Shown here piece by piece: positions 1 to 12,479 of a stretch of DNA of 64,000 bases. The stretch is from Stictocephala bisonia (lineage: Eukaryota > Arthropoda > Insecta > Hemiptera > Membracidae). The notes beneath the pieces were generated by a model. The model did not search any database, was not told the origin of the DNA, and saw nothing but the letters and a program-made list of their open reading frames with translations. The position numbers and the translations under genes were made by a program. Position 1 is the first letter of the stretch. Every line of letters starts with the position of its first letter. The stretch lies in contig JAQJVL010002538.1 in NCBI GenBank assembly GCA_035578905.1, positions 29,549-93,548 on the forward strand. Direction: 5' to 3'.

Positions 1-1020
1 ACCATTTTTTCATCCACTTACTTCATCAATGGCTCCAAAGAATTGGCACAAACTTTCCCCCACATTAAACACTAAAAAATCTAATTTTGAAAATTACCAG
101 TTTGATTCCCAAATATGTTTTTTTGTCATAACTCAAAAACTAGTCACGTTAGAGACATTCGGTTTTTACTAAAAAAATTAAATTGTAATATACATATTTC
201 CTTAAAATTTAATGAAAATCGCTGTAGCCATTTTTTTTGAAAATTTCATAATTGTATGTTTTTGCCCATACAAATTAAAAAAAACTTAAATTTCAAAAAG
301 TGAAAAAATTTTCTAGAGTTATTGGCTAAATACATCCACATAACAAATTTCATAAAAATGTATCCATCCGTTTGGTCTCAAGCGAACTTCACACTCACAC
401 ATATGGACAGATACTAAAATTCTTTTACAAAAAACCCTACTTTTTTGGGTTCAGGAGACCCTAAAATGGAATTTTAGACCAATTTGTAAAAAATAATTTT
501 TTTACGATCACAATACTTTCTTTATGCTCACGCATATGGGAGAAAGTAAAAAAAAATAGTTTAGATATTTTATTTGATCAATTCTAACAATATTTGTTGT
601 AAAATCTTTAAACGCCAACAAGAAATAGAAGTAATTTACTGTAACTAAAAATATTATAATCGTTCTTTTCTGTTACAAGTACTACTAATCCATTACATTT
701 TCCATTCTTTTGTGAATCCCTCTGGTCTGAGGAAGGTGAACGTGGTTCACCGAAATCGATCACCATAATATTTGTGCATTTTGTACTTGTATTGTAATAT
801 ATACTTATATATTTTGTGCTTATATTGTTATACATTTTGTGTTGTGTGATGTTTCACTTTTACAATACGACTAATCGTATTACATATAATTAAATATTTT
901 AATTACATTTTCATTCGCACATATATTGAAATTGTAATTTGTATTTAATATAATTTCAGAGTATAGTATTTTATTATTATATTAAAATACATTTTGTTAA
1001 GAAGAGTCCGATCTGCTTTT
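1..1020. other. AT-rich intergenic, no gene recognised
   Basis: No open frame with recognisable protein features is present. The stretch around 300-430 (a phrase about stable flanks such as atccatccgtttggtctcaa) has the look of a transposon untranslated region, but I cannot assign it to a family. The remainder is A/T-rich low-complexity sequence. Confidence 0.5.
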
Positions 1021-1024
1021 AACC

Positions 1025-1225
1025 TTACTCTGCCAATTTGTAGTATCTGTACAGGGAACTTATTCAGACAGAGCAAGGGAGAGAACCAAAATAGAACAAA
1101 GTGAACATTACTGACAAAAACTTCCAGTCAAAGCCAGGATTCGAACCTTTCCTATCTTAAACTCAGAAACAAGGACCTGACGCCTTAGACAGTGGTCAGG
1201 ACCAACGGCTCTTCCATTAGTATTG
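1025..1225 (-). mobile_element. tRNA-derived SINE (Ser/Leu-like head family), diverged
   Basis: On the minus strand a perfect RNA polymerase III B box, GGTTCGAATCC, lies at 1137-1147. The body (starting at accttactctgcc on plus) matches, block by block, the better preserved copy at 24045-24260: the phrases ttactctgcc, cagacagag, gaaccag/gaaccaa, gtgaacattactga and ccttagac occur in the same order and spacing. The A box is decayed here, whereas the 24-kb copy keeps TGGCCGAGTGG. A SINE is the best reading; a functional tRNA is excluded by the poor cloverleaf. Confidence 0.7.
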
Positions 1226-1229
1226 TGTA

Positions 1230-2394
1230 TTAACTACCCGACGTCTCAAACATAAATGTTCAGTCATAGAATATCCATCAAGCAGTTTAGTTATAACTGA
1301 TTTATGGACATTTACGGACATGGACATGGATTATATATAACAGATCTCAATAACGTTTGGAAATATATCTCTAAATACTTTCAATTTAGGAAGCTATGAA
1401 AATTAACCTTTAATTTTCTTTAATTCCGTAGCGAATTTGGAATAAAATTGGCATAAACTGCAAAATTGTTGGGTATTCTTCTAGACCCTAATCTTAATTA
1501 GCATAACCATATAATTGTCCTACAAAAACAGCTGCGTTCAGTTTATGAGAGATTTATGCGCTAAATTCAGATGGCATAAGACAAGCCTACTATGGTTCAT
1601 GCCCTTCTTCTTTGGGATAATTCTCCTAATACTATTGCAATCTTCAAGATAAAAAAAGTCTGTACGTACTATTGTCAAATCCAAGAAAATATAACACTGT
1701 AAACGAATTTTTTTCACAAAAGTATTCTAACTTTGAACTCTGCGTATATTTTACATTGTCTTGTGTATATACAAAACAATATACACCTTGTTAGTTTTAG
1801 AAATTCTGTACATAGCTATGAAACTAGAAGTAGAAACAACATTTTATATGTCCCACTAGATTGAATAAATGTGACAGTAGTACTATGGCAGCAGCTTGCT
1901 GTTTTTACAATGAGTTACCTGTAAATATTACAGAACTTCCTACTTTATAATTAAAAAAAGACTTTTAAAGTCTTTGATTATTAGGGCCTTTAATTCTGTC
2001 ACAGCAATTGGATAGCTGATAATTTTAAGTAAGCTAATATTAATGTACATTGACATGCCTATGAGTTTGTACAAAATATATTTTTCTAAATAAAATCTTA
2101 TCATATTATTGAGTGTCATCTTATTAAGTATTCTATGAAACATTGTTTTAACTTGGTGCTGTATCAATACTGGTTAAGTATAAATAACATTGAATAGCAT
2201 GAGAATGTCAGACAGGAAAAAAATACAGTGAGAACTACTCAGGCACTCGAAACTGCATTTTATAGCACGATTTCAACATTTGTTTATAAAGAAGGTTTTT
2301 AATTTATAATTTATGTCAGTGTTATTGTAGTGAAACCCCTCAGTGTTTACTGTAAGTTATATGCCTTATTCGATTTCTACACTCTTGAACCACT
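1230..2394. other. AT-rich intergenic, nothing recognised
   Basis: Only short open frames occur, without recognisable domains or codon structure. I see no repeats shared with the rest of the window. Confidence 0.5.
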
Positions 2395-2535
2395 TAAAAT
2401 TACAGATCGAAATTAACGATTCGTTAACAATTGTGCAAATGCATTAAGCTTAATGGATAAGAGGTTTGCAACAATACGCCAGAGAACAAAGCTCCTTTCA
2501 TCAACTTCCGATCATTTGACATCTAAGTCACTCCT
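2395..2535 (+). repeat. dispersed repeat, copy 1 of 2
   Basis: The segment containing taatggataagaggtt, gcaacaat and agagaacaaagc followed by cgatcatttgacatct is repeated with substitutions at 21735-21845 (taatggataagaggttagc, agagaacaaagccc, tgatcatttcacatctg). Both copies are in the same orientation. I do not recognise the family. A 60-residue open frame at 2453-2635 starts inside it and has no visible domain. Confidence 0.6.
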
Positions 2536-4977
2536 TCTTACTAATTTTCAAGTGTTATTTCGTCAATTGAAATTCTTTTGTAATTTTTATATTTATAAAG
2601 AGTTATTTTCAATTTATTTATTTATTTTATGTTAAACTTCAAACTTTATTTTATGTCAAAAATTAAACTTTACCCAAATGTGCAAATTCACATAGTAGAT
2701 ATGAATTATAAAATGTATAATTATTATTCTCAAACAAAACTTGGCATATTACGTAAATATCGATACACATAATAATAACACTTATAAAAAAAGTTTCTAA
2801 GACAGGAAATCATGCTTCTATGAAATGACAGCCAATATATTTCTCCGATATAAAACTGATTATGTAAACACTATTAATGATAAATAGTAATGAATTAAAT
2901 ACCTCAATATGACCTACAAAATCACTCTTAAATTAATATTTGTACTAGTTTTAAAGTTCCTCGTCTAAATGTATGATGTATGAAATGTGTTATGGCAGTA
3001 CAGTAGCATACCATTTTACACATAATTGTTCTTTTTTATATTTATAGTATTTTTATTTTTTATTTATTTTACTTTTTTACATGCTCATGCCATATTATTA
3101 ACAGCATATATTTATTTTAAGAATCAAACGTGCTAATTTTTACTCTTCATTATCTTCAAAAGTTCTGGAAGGTCTTATTAGTTCATTATTTATTTGAACA
3201 GATAAGGGCTAAGAATTTAAGTTTTACAAATCAATTCCACGCCAAAAATGTACCTTTAGAAGCATATTACATGTTTGCATCATACCAGGATTCAGGAGAA
3301 AATTTTAAACAAGATCATAAGTCAAGTTGCCAGCAAATTAAAGGAAAACACAATGTAAAAATGTGATACTTAAAAGTGTAAAAACATACGAAATGGTGGC
3401 TAAAAAAATAAAAAAAATGGCCCTGATAAAAAGTCACACAATTTTTTAAACCATTGTAGATTAAAACAATAAATTATAAAAGATCGATAATGTGTCTAAA
3501 ACTACGTTTTTAAAGCAATTTAAATTGTTTATCAAATCAAAGGTGGTTGTTCGAAAGGAGTCAGAAAAAGACATTAAATAAAAATACGTTGATTTATATT
3601 GTAAACTAAAGATTTTAATTAGGAGAACAGAAAGGTACAAAGCCAAATTAATGTCCATCCTACATAAAAATGGTACTAGTTGATATGTAAAATATTTGGA
3701 TTCTAAAAAAATGGGTTGTCGTTCTTGAAGAACGTTCCCAAATAATTCGTTTTAAAGGCCATAAGTGTCTGTGGATTTTAAACAACTTTTTTATTCACTG
3801 TCTAACTAAACTCATGTAGAGTTATTGAAATAAACAAACAAAAAATATTTAAGTGTATTTGTATACAAAATACACTCAAACAACCACTATTAAAAATAAC
3901 TCTTGAAATAGTACATATTCCACCAAACTATATTCACATCTCATCCAGCTAATGTTCCGACTAAATATATGTCCCTCGGGCTTAACTTTTAGGTCTTGCA
4001 CAAATCCTACTGACATGTGCAAATCTGAAGGAGCGCATGAAGAATATGACTCAATATTCATAATCGAATATTCAAACGAAAAATGGATTTTAGATTAACA
4101 TATGCGATATCTTCCACTCCAGGTTCTGCATTTCCAGAGGCAGTCCAAAATAATGCTAGTTCAAACGAATGTAATTCTTTCTTAGGTCTTTTTGATTTTA
4201 TATTAAAGTACCTGTGACTGTAAAATTCGTTTTTGAGCTTTTTACCGATTAATTTTTACAAGAGGCTGTATGAAGTCACTGTCAATAGTTTTTAAAGCCT
4301 TCTATACCAAAGCAGAATCAGTTTTAAACTAACAATTTTTTTTCAGAGACTTACATAGCAAAATCTTGGCTTACGTGGAGCAGCCTACCTCGAAACGATT
4401 CCTCATTGATCACACCTAATGAATCACATGATAAATTTATGTCACGTGACCACTTAGATATAAATAAGCCATATTTAATAAATGATTGAATGATGCAACT
4501 TCTGTTTTTTTACTGTTTGAGAACACATATTTTGTTAAATAAATAAACATTTAACTTAAGTAGGCCTTATCTCCAATAAATAGTCCGAAATATATCTCCA
4601 AAAAATCGTTCCATTAATAGGTTGACATCATCAGAGTACTTCCCAAATGTTAAATCAAAAAAGTTCTACATGTTAAATACAGATAACTAAGATGTTTTAA
4701 GACATTAGTGTCGTGTATTTAAATTGTGAATTAATATAAATTAGACGGTCTGAATAATGTACTACCAAATTAAAACAGCATTAAGTAAATAAGCTCATTT
4801 AATATAATATGTTTAAAGAACGTGATAAAAGATACCATGATGGATTTTTATGTGATCAGTATTCTTGTGATGTTTCGATGTTTCAAACAGTAATTGTACT
4901 GTTAGCAAAATCAGTGACGTATTTCATGCGATAATTATGTTGGAGAAAATGTTTTAAACAGCAAAAAACACCTGAAT
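2536..4977. other. AT-rich intergenic, nothing recognised
   Basis: Short open frames (for example 3130-3366 plus and 3876-4061 minus) show no domain, signal peptide or conserved motif that I recognise. They are best treated as chance frames in AT-rich DNA. Confidence 0.5.
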
Positions 4978-6014
4978 ATACAGGGATATACAAAAGGTTC
5001 AGCTTGCTATCCCTTTTTTCAGATTCTAAGAGTGATTCGCAGCTAAAAATGAAGAATAATATTTTTTCAATTTCCGCTTAGTTAAGCAGCTAGACGTAAT
5101 TTTGTTTTTTCCTTAAAACAATTTACATCTTTGTTGTTATCTTTACGATTATTACAAATTTCGGTAAACAGGTTTATGTTAGAAGGTAGTATTTAATAAA
5201 ATTATATTTTCAAATTATCTTTATTATTTTCAAAAAAAAGCAGGCATTTTATTTTTCTTTTAACAAATATATAAAAAGACACTGCTTTTATCAAACTGCT
5301 GTAAGTCACAAAAAATCTTGTAAACAACTTTTCCTTTCCAATTATATCTCATTTGTGAGAAATAATTATTTTATGAATTAACTAAAATTCACAAACAAAC
5401 TAAATGGCTACTAATTTGACAGTATTTTAACAGTATGTGAATGAAAGTTAGCTCATAAAATATTTATTTCATATGCGTTTTTTACAAATGAGGTATTATT
5501 GGAAAGAGAAAGTTGTTTAAAAACATTTTTTGTGACTAGCACATTTTTTTATAAAACCAGTCGTTTTTTAGATATTTGTTATAATAAAATGCCCCCATTA
5601 AAAAAATTATTTAAATATACTTTTATTAAATACTAAATTCGAACATGAACCCATTTACTAAGTTTTGTAATAATCGTAAAGATAACAACATAAACAAAGC
5701 GAAAATTAAAAAAAGATATTTTTAACTTAGAATCACATATAGAATCAGAAAATGCACAGCCAGCCCAACCTTTTTGTAAAATCAGTCGTTTTTTAGATAT
5801 TTGTTATAATAAAATGCCCCCATTAAAAAAATTATTTAAATATACTTTTATTAAATACTAACTTCTAACATGAACCCATTTACTAAGTTTTGTAATAATC
5901 GTAAAGATAACAACATAAACAAAGCGAACATTTAAAAAAAAATATTTTTAACTTAGAATCACATATAGAATCAGAAAATGCACAGCCAGCCCAACCTTTT
6001 TGTAACACCCTGTA
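4978..6014. mobile_element. Foldback (long inverted-repeat) DNA element
   Basis: The left end reads tacagggatatacaaaagg and the right end cctttttgtaacaccctgta, which are inverted near-copies. The homology runs on inward: left-arm blocks at about 5120-5290 (tgttgttatctttacgatta, gtatttaataaaa, ggcattttattt) recur inverted in the right arm at about 5560-5710. The right arm is itself tandemly duplicated with a 225-bp period (5556-5780 and 5781-6004). I see no transposase. The ends resemble the CAGGGTGTTACAAAAA ends of non-autonomous insect DNA elements; the superfamily is not assignable by eye. Short open frames inside are shadows of the repeat. Confidence 0.7.
5556..6004. repeat. 225-bp tandem duplication in foldback arm
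   Basis: The block starting cagtcgttttttagatattt occurs at about 5558 and 5783 and is near-identical through to cagcccaacctttttgtaa. Only a few substitutions separate the copies, so the duplication is recent relative to divergence between the left and right arms. Confidence 0.85.
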
Positions 6015-6019
6015 TAAGC

Positions 6020-7012
6020 CTGAAGTAAGATAAGATGCTGTTTTTTGCACATTTTTACTGTTTTTTGACGAGTAATAACATTTAGAATATATCATTGGAA
6101 TATTTTCGACTGTAATACATTAAAAAGTAATACATAATTGTACCTATATTCCAATAAAAATATTCTTTCCCCTTTCAATTGCGTTAATAAAAGATCGTCT
6201 TGCAAACAAATAACAAGATGTGTATTATTCAGACTGCTTACTTAATGATGACTTTGCTACATATAGTTCCAGAATATTCTCCGTAGAGATATTATAATAC
6301 AAGTAACGCTGTTTCGCCAGTTGAAGTAGGTTCCATAGAAACTACTTAAAGAATGGTGGAGTGCTGAGGTATTCACTTCAACTTCACTAATGAGATGACG
6401 TTTAAATAGGATTTCACATTCCTCTCTCCTCCCTAGTCATATTACTATTGTCTTTTTATCAATTTTATATAGTTAATAGGTATGATTTCAATTAAAATAA
6501 TTTAAAATAACCTCAAAATTTCCGAAAACCCGTTTATTATTTATTTTGTTATATTACTCCTTATTATCATATTAATAAAAATAATATGTTTACATTTACC
6601 ATCTTTATGCGAATATTTATTCTTTTAATTATTTTATTTTACATTACTTATGATAAATACATGAAATTTAAAAACTATTGAATATGATAGTTTGTACATT
6701 TTATTTTCTTCTCCAACAGGAAATATGGTATTAATTGTGATTTATTAGTGATATTTATGCAATATAAATACCTTGTCAACATATAATTACAGATGTATTC
6801 TACTGGTTCGTTAGTTTGAATGTAATATGAATTTAATAGATTAAATTTATTTATTTTATTTATAATATGGCCCGATATTATTGATGTATATTATCTATGA
6901 TAACATATTTAACATACTATGAAGGTAGATTAATTTTCTTAACACATTAAAACAATTTTTGTTGAAACTAATTTTTACTCAGTTTATTATTTATCCTGTA
7001 TTACTTTTCCGC
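6020..7012. other. AT-rich intergenic, nothing recognised
   Basis: Strongly AT-rich DNA with no open frame over 60 codons and no repeat that I can pair with another part of the window. Confidence 0.5.
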
Positions 7013-7020
7013 TATAAAAC

Positions 7021-7562
7021 TAGGGATGTGCCAAACTGCTGTTTGAAAAAAGCAGCTTAGCTGAAAACAGTTGCTATCACTGAGCTGCTTAATTAAGATG
7101 CTTATTAAAAGCAGTTTAGTTCAGCTACATCCCACATACTGGCACGTTGTTGTTGACTGAAAACTGCTTAGCCATCTTTAAACTTGCTTTTAACTAAATT
7201 ATAAGATCAAATAAATTAGTTAAACATACATATCAAAGAGTTACAGCAAATTTACAAAGACTAGGCTATACAATTTCTTGGAGATAGTTTAATAAAGTTT
7301 GTGTGTACCTTTCCATTAATAGAACGTTTAATTCAAAGTATATCGTACATAATGACAGTGTATCGCAACAGTACAAGAGAGCTGCAGATAACAACTAATA
7401 TAGAAAAGCGCTTAATGTTCACTGCTGTTTGGTCAACCCGCTTTCTGTAACTATTGGGCGGGGACAACTAATGTCGATAAGCTGAAATTCTTGCTCAAAT
7501 GTTTAATAGCTAAGCTGCTTACTTTAATAAGCTGCTGCTTAAGCTTATTTGGCACATCCCTA
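7021..7562. mobile_element. hAT-type MITE with 8-bp target-site duplication
   Basis: The ends are a perfect 15-bp inverted repeat, TAGGGATGTGCCAAA and TTTGGCACATCCCTA. They are flanked by 8-bp direct repeats, TATAAAAC (7013-7020) and CATAAAAC (7563-7570), one mismatch apart. An 8-bp duplication and T/CAGGGATG-type ends are characteristic of the hAT superfamily. Subterminal regions are packed with copies of aagctgctta/ctgcttaa in both orientations, as expected of transposase binding sites. No transposase frame is present in 542 bp, so it is non-autonomous and would need a hAT transposase in trans. Confidence 0.9.
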
Positions 7563-7570
7563 CATAAAAC

Positions 7571-8175
7571 TTCATTTACCTACAGAAAATGTGTTTCTCC
7601 CTAAGGTTAAAATATTTTTTTAAATAATTCAATCGTTTAAAATAAACTTTAAGTGAATTAACAAATTTAAGCAGGTTGAAGGTGTAAAAAGTCCCAGTAA
7701 TTTAAGAATTTTTAATTATTTGCTTGATGAGTTTTAATGAGTTTTAATAATTTGATGAGTTGATGAGTTTTAATTATTTGCTTATATGCCTATAAATATC
7801 TCACATACTCAGTCTATATTTGATAATTTTATTCATTTACTTTATTTCTTAAATCACGCATTTACTAATATTATAAGGTCAACTTTATTTAATTACATTG
7901 TAGACGATACATTATTGTATACTGGTTAATTTATTAATTTATAAATCGTAACAACTTACAGATTTATAGTAAGAAAGAAGTTTATTTCATTCAACTTTGG
8001 TTTGCAATAACTTATTGCACATATTATATAATATATGGTATATGCAATTAAATTCAAATAATAAAGACTACTTTTTAATATTGAGTATAAAACTAATCAG
8101 ACAAAATAATATTATTGTTTATTTAAGTTAAGTTTTAACATAAAGTTACGTTAGTTACGAACGTTTGCTAATTAT
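7571..8175. other. AT-rich intergenic, nothing recognised
   Basis: Contains a short local triplication of gatgagttttaat near 7730-7770 but no gene or shared repeat. Confidence 0.5.
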
Positions 8176-8376
8176 AAATAAATAATGAGAAAAAATGTAG
8201 TTTCAATCAGATAAGGTTTAAAATTGTCAGCCCTTATTTCTACTCCAACCCTCTGTAAAATGTCCGTTTTCACATTGACGGTTTCATTTCCTTTTCACTT
8301 TGAATTATTGAACGGTCGTTTGGCTTTCACTGAGACAGTTTACACCCTGCGTTCGTCTTTGTAAAGAAAAGGCACA
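8176..8376 (+). repeat. dispersed repeat, copy 1 of 2 (same strand as 16031-16245)
   Basis: About 200 bp shared with 16031-16245, including the long identical stretch around tttcatttccttttcacttt, gaattattgaacggtcgttt and ttcactg.gacagttta. No TIR, pol III box or coding signal is visible, so the class is unknown. Confidence 0.75.
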
Positions 8377-8379
8377 TTA

Positions 8380-9525
8380 AAATAAAACAGAATCTATTTC
8401 AGGATATATTTTTCAACAAATCGTTACCTCATAAACATTTTATAAATATAATTCATACCACTTTTGTAATTTATAATTGAAATAAATCTTATGAATATTC
8501 TTAATTTTTACCAAGTTTAAGTAGCTTTTTAGTATGCTGAGCATATTACTTATTTTTACAGCAATAATTTAATACGAAAAAATCGTTCACGCTTAGCTTT
8601 TTTTTATGCGACAGAAAGTTGTTCAGTTTAAGTGTTTCAGATAGTTACTTTTGTATTTTATAATATAATAATGAGTGAAGGGATAGAGAAGAAATAAATA
8701 TAAGTCACGTCCAATAATGCGCTGAATGTATGTCGAGAAGTATGTCAAGTAGTTATTTCTCCAGTTTCCTATTCAGAGGTCGGAGCCAGCACCTTGTCAG
8801 CCCCTCCACTTATTCCTCCCAAGTCCTCAAGGATATATGTGATATGTATTACTATAGATGTATTAAGATTTAGATTAATTTTAATCTACTATTAACTGTT
8901 CCTGAGGCGGTCGCAGTGACCATAAGAAAGCGTCCTCTGTTTCTTTTTCCCTGTGATGAAGGCCGGAAATAAATTACTAACACGTTGTTAAGAACATACC
9001 AAAGTTTTTGTGCGTACGTGGTATACTTGTGTAATGGGGTTGACCAGGCAACAGGCCTGTGTGTAGTATACATATTTCAGTAACGTGGGCTTCACTGTAC
9101 CTCGAGAGGGTTAGATATGACCACATCTAGTAAATAATGAAACAATGCAGAATTCGGTATCCCTTTAACATGAAATGGTTTGCTATCTCTAAAAAAAACC
9201 CTTCACTTACTGAAATATATTTCCTTATTAAATCACACCACCACATAAAGTTTTTATAAATAAGAATCCGGAATTAAGCTTTGTATGTGTTTTTTCGTCA
9301 GTTTAACATTCTTGCAAGCTGCAAACAAAACGTGCACACAGGTGTCTTTGACTGACTGAATATATCCAGACACGTTAAGTTAATTGTATGTTGAAGATGG
9401 CACTGTATTGGTTTTTATTCATAAAATTGTTAAATGAAACACAATTTTAAACTAATATTTATTACTGTATTCAAGAGGCCTTTCGACAGCCTCATTTATT
9501 TATTTTTTTATTTATTTATTTTTAT
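8380..9525. other. intergenic, slightly more GC-balanced at 8760-9110
   Basis: The 8760-9110 part (ccagcaccttgtcagcccct; ggcggtcgcagtgacc) is less AT-rich than its surroundings and looks like old repeat sequence, but I cannot name it. The 67-residue minus-strand frame at 8870-9073 shows no domain that I recognise. Confidence 0.4.
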
Positions 9526-9531
9526 TTTTGT

Positions 9532-9641
9532 TTTAACTTTACTCGCCAGTTGACATGGGCCTACAGTCATGTGCGTCAACTTTATTCAACGACCATGCCC
9601 TCCGCAGTCCGAAGCCTAATCCACTGAGTCACCTCGCCGAC
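9532..9641 (-). mobile_element. SINE-like repeat, minus strand, copy 1
   Basis: On the minus strand an A-box-like tgactcagtgga is present. The segment aligns in order with 19044-19195: shared cttcacttgccagtt / ctttactcgccagtt, catgtgcgtcaac / cctgtgcgtgaac, and the terminal ccactgagtcacctcg / ccgctaaaccacttcg. The head resembles a tRNA but the B box is lost in this copy. Confidence 0.55.
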
Positions 9642-9826
9642 AATATTTGTAATGTATCTGACAATGATAACCTTGTTATCAAATGGCCTCACGAATAAAG
9701 ACATAAATATTGGTTTAAAATTATATTTAATACAACAACTCTACATAGTATTTATAGAACTTGATATATTTTTATTCCTTGTGATTAAATTCATTCTGTG
9801 CTGATAAAAAATGATAAATCACTTCT

Positions 9827-9884
9827 GTTTTTATTTATTTATTTATTTTTATTTTATTTATTTATTTATTTATTTTTATTTATT

Positions 9885-9931
<47 letters not shown>
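9827..9931. repeat. (TTTA)n followed by 45-nt poly-T
   Basis: A TTTA/TTTTA simple repeat at 9827-9886 leads into a pure T run at 9887-9931. On the minus strand this reads poly-A then (TAAA)n, the usual look of a retroposed 3' tail, but the sequence 3' of the T run (gaggagttgggcttcatact) is not a retroelement that I recognise. Confidence 0.85.
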
Positions 9932-9932
<1 letters not shown>

Positions 9933-10909
9933 AGGAGTTGGGCTTCATACTTTAGTTACTATTAATGTAATATATTGGTAATTGATGTTGTATATGATGC
10001 AGAGACCCGCAAAGCTCGCTAAATTATTCGACAGTCATTTGTTGTACACTTGTTGTTTTTTTGTTGTTTTTTTATGTTAGGTTTTTGTAGGGTAAGTTGG
10101 GTTACACGTTTTTTCTGTTGGATGTTTACGTTGGGTTACAGTGAACCCCTTGTCCACTTCACACTCGCGTTTTAGTATTTAGCATACTGTATATATTATT
10201 AAGTTTATAGAGTTTAATTTGAACGTAATATGTCCTCTGTACTATAAAGTTAGTGTATTAATGATTGTAAGCTTGTTAGTATCTTGTTTATTGGAGTGTT
10301 ACGGTTTTCTTACAGTTTCTCATAAATAGTTATTAATTAAGTAAACTCTTGTACTTTTACCGTGTTTATATTTAGCTACGAACCCAACGTAGTTTTATTT
10401 AGACGTTTAGTTTTATGTGTAACTTGAGCATTATTGTTTCAGAACATAAAAATTATTAACATTAAAAAGGTTTTTTTAATACAAAGAAATCGCTAGTATA
10501 TGCGTTTAAAGAGAAAATAAAATTGGACCTTAATAGCTTCCTTGGGGAGACTCTAACTTTCACCAAAAAACCTTTATACTTAGCCACTTCAAACCTGCCT
10601 CACTGTACGAACATGGTCGGTTTGTTGCAATGCTCGGACAATAAATTTAGGTTAGTAACGATCTGATGTACTACACTTGATCTTTTCTTTGTAAATTCCC
10701 TCAACGTAGTCCCAAATGAATATTCCTAAAATCTTCATTTAAATTCTGGTGTTTACGATCTGTAGTTACGTTATCACACTACTGGTTTATTCTATTATTG
10801 TTATTTTACGAAAGCTGAATTATTTTGAATTCGTAGTATAACAATCCAAACCAAAATGGTAACAGTAATGTTCTTATTTAATTTCAAAATATATTCAAAT
10901 ACAAATAAA
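9932..10909. other. AT-rich intergenic, nothing recognised
   Basis: No coding potential and no element termini were found by eye. Confidence 0.5.
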
Positions 10910-10996
10910 TAAACAGGTTAAGTGGAAGAAGGGACTTTCTAGTCCCAACTTCGCCTCGTTAAATAAAGACGTTTTTCATTTCATTTCATTTCATAA
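10910..10996 (+). mobile_element. LINE 3' end with (CATTT)n tail
   Basis: The phrase ggaagaagggactttctagt followed by cttcgcctcgttaaataaag and then cattt repeated (10977-10994) is the form of a heavily 5'-truncated non-LTR retrotransposon: a short conserved 3' UTR ending in a pentanucleotide tail. No coding sequence remains, and the 5' boundary is uncertain. Confidence 0.55.
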
Positions 10997-11512
10997 ACTA
11001 TCGCATTAAAACCAAATCGGACAAGTATAAAGTATAAAATTATAACCACCAAAGTACGTAACTATTGGTAAAGGTATTATTACGATTATATTGCTGCGCG
11101 TTATTTATTGTAGCTTAAACATTTTATTCACGGGTGAAGTATTCCACTAAACAAAGCTGTGGAACAGAGTGTGTTCAGGTTTTGTGACAGTTCAGTTATA
11201 GTTTCAAAGTATATATACAATATATATATAAATATAGATCCATTTTCTTGGTTAAATTTATACTTGGTTGACCTTACTTCATTACGTATAGTCAAGTACT
11301 AATTGTCAGTAAAGTGGTACTTAATCCGAGAACGAATCCCTCACAAGTCGAGTAATTAACGAGACTAAGTAACATTTCAGCTCAACTCTGCCTGACAATA
11401 TTATCATTTACCTTCTTGCTACTAAGTTTATAACTTGTTTGAATCCTAATGAACTGCACTATTTTACAAAACTCGTAAAGATTGACTTTCATGTGTTGTT
11501 TTTCCTTTATTA
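10997..11512. other. AT-rich intergenic, nothing recognised
   Basis: No gene or shared repeat seen. A short (at)n tract lies near 11215-11235. Confidence 0.5.
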
Positions 11513-11905
11513 TTCAGAGTGGAAAAAAATATGGAAACGCTTTCACAACTTTTGTATAACTTCACTTCTGATATTTCATCTTTTCAAGGGGACTGCCCAC
11601 AAGGAATTGAATGGAAATCTTCAATGTAAGCCTAGAGGTCAAGTTTGATATCATATTAAAGATCTATTTAATATAAATTAATTACCGCAAACTGGACTTC
11701 GAAAGGTTTAAACGTTCCAGAGTAGCGGTTATTTGAATTTTACAATAACTAATTTGAACAATATTATTTATCCACCATATGACGGTTTCAAGTAAATTAT
11801 TATGATCAAAATTATACTTTAAGGAGCACAATTATTTAAAAAAATTAAATATGGAAAAAATAAAAAGTTGTTGTGAAATCCTTTCCATATTTTACCACCC
11901 TGTAA
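11513..11905 (+). mobile_element. TIR element, copy 1 (inverted relative to 22278-22725)
   Basis: Left end cagagtggaaaaaaatatgg, with cgctttcacaact following. Right end gttgtgaaatcctttccata, then ttttaccaccctg. These are imperfect inverted repeats of about 30 bp. Internal sequence is shared with the 22-kb element in opposite orientation, for example gactttcgaaaggt-type and ctaatttgaac-type blocks matching acctttcgaagtccggtttg. No transposase frame is visible; a 69-residue frame at 11439-11648 is not a credible protein. It is a non-autonomous DNA transposon of unknown superfamily. Confidence 0.7.
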
Positions 11906-12310
11906 ATCATCACTCATTTATTTAACGTTTATGAAGATGAAATATGTATGCTTAATGTTTACCCGTTTAAGATATATGCTATTTACATATATTTTATGAG
12001 ATAATAAGTGAATAAGATGGATAAATTGTAAATTTTGAGTAAAATACTTCTATCATTTCATTTATTTGGTTAACTTAAAGTTGAAACAACGAGCTCAGAA
12101 ACAATTTGTTTTGCTTCACAACCATTAAAAAAAATAGTATTAAAGTATATTCTAGTTCACATATATCAAGTAGAATTTAGGAATCAGTAATATGCCTTTT
12201 CTGTAGTCACATATTGAAAGTATTCAAGCAAAATACGAGACCGATGAAGTAACGTAGAGAATTATTATTATATAGTCTGGACCTTTTTCGTTAATTATTA
12301 TTATATAGTC
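11906..12310. other. AT-rich intergenic, one extra MITE-end copy at about 12280
   Basis: The phrase tctggacctttttcgttaat at about 12277-12298 is a partial extra copy of the left end of the following MITE. Nothing else is recognised. Confidence 0.5.
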
Positions 12311-12311
12311 T

Positions 12312-12475
12312 GGACCTTTCCCGTTAATTCACTACCACTACATTGGTTAGGTTATGTTTGGTTTGTTTAGGTTATGTCAAGTTTGGCTAGGTTAGTTATG
12401 TTTTGTTAGTTTTAGTTTGGTTATGTCAGGATAACCTAAGTTATGGTTATGGTAGTGAATTAACGGAAAAGATCC
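12312..12475. mobile_element. Small MITE with about 25-bp TIRs
   Basis: Left terminus ggacctttcccgttaattca followed by ctacca; right terminus tggtagtgaattaacggaaa followed by agatcc. They are inverted copies with one or two mismatches. The interior is rich in ttaggttatg/ggttatgtca-type repeats. Length is about 164 bp and there is no coding capacity. The target-site duplication is unclear. A solo right end of the same family lies at 13185-13210. Confidence 0.75.
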
Positions 12476-12479
12476 CACA

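Noticed and set aside
4620..4660. Second hammerhead on the minus strand (ctgatgatg near 4630)
   Set aside because: Only the CTGATGA core matches; no GAAA at the right distance and no paired stems.
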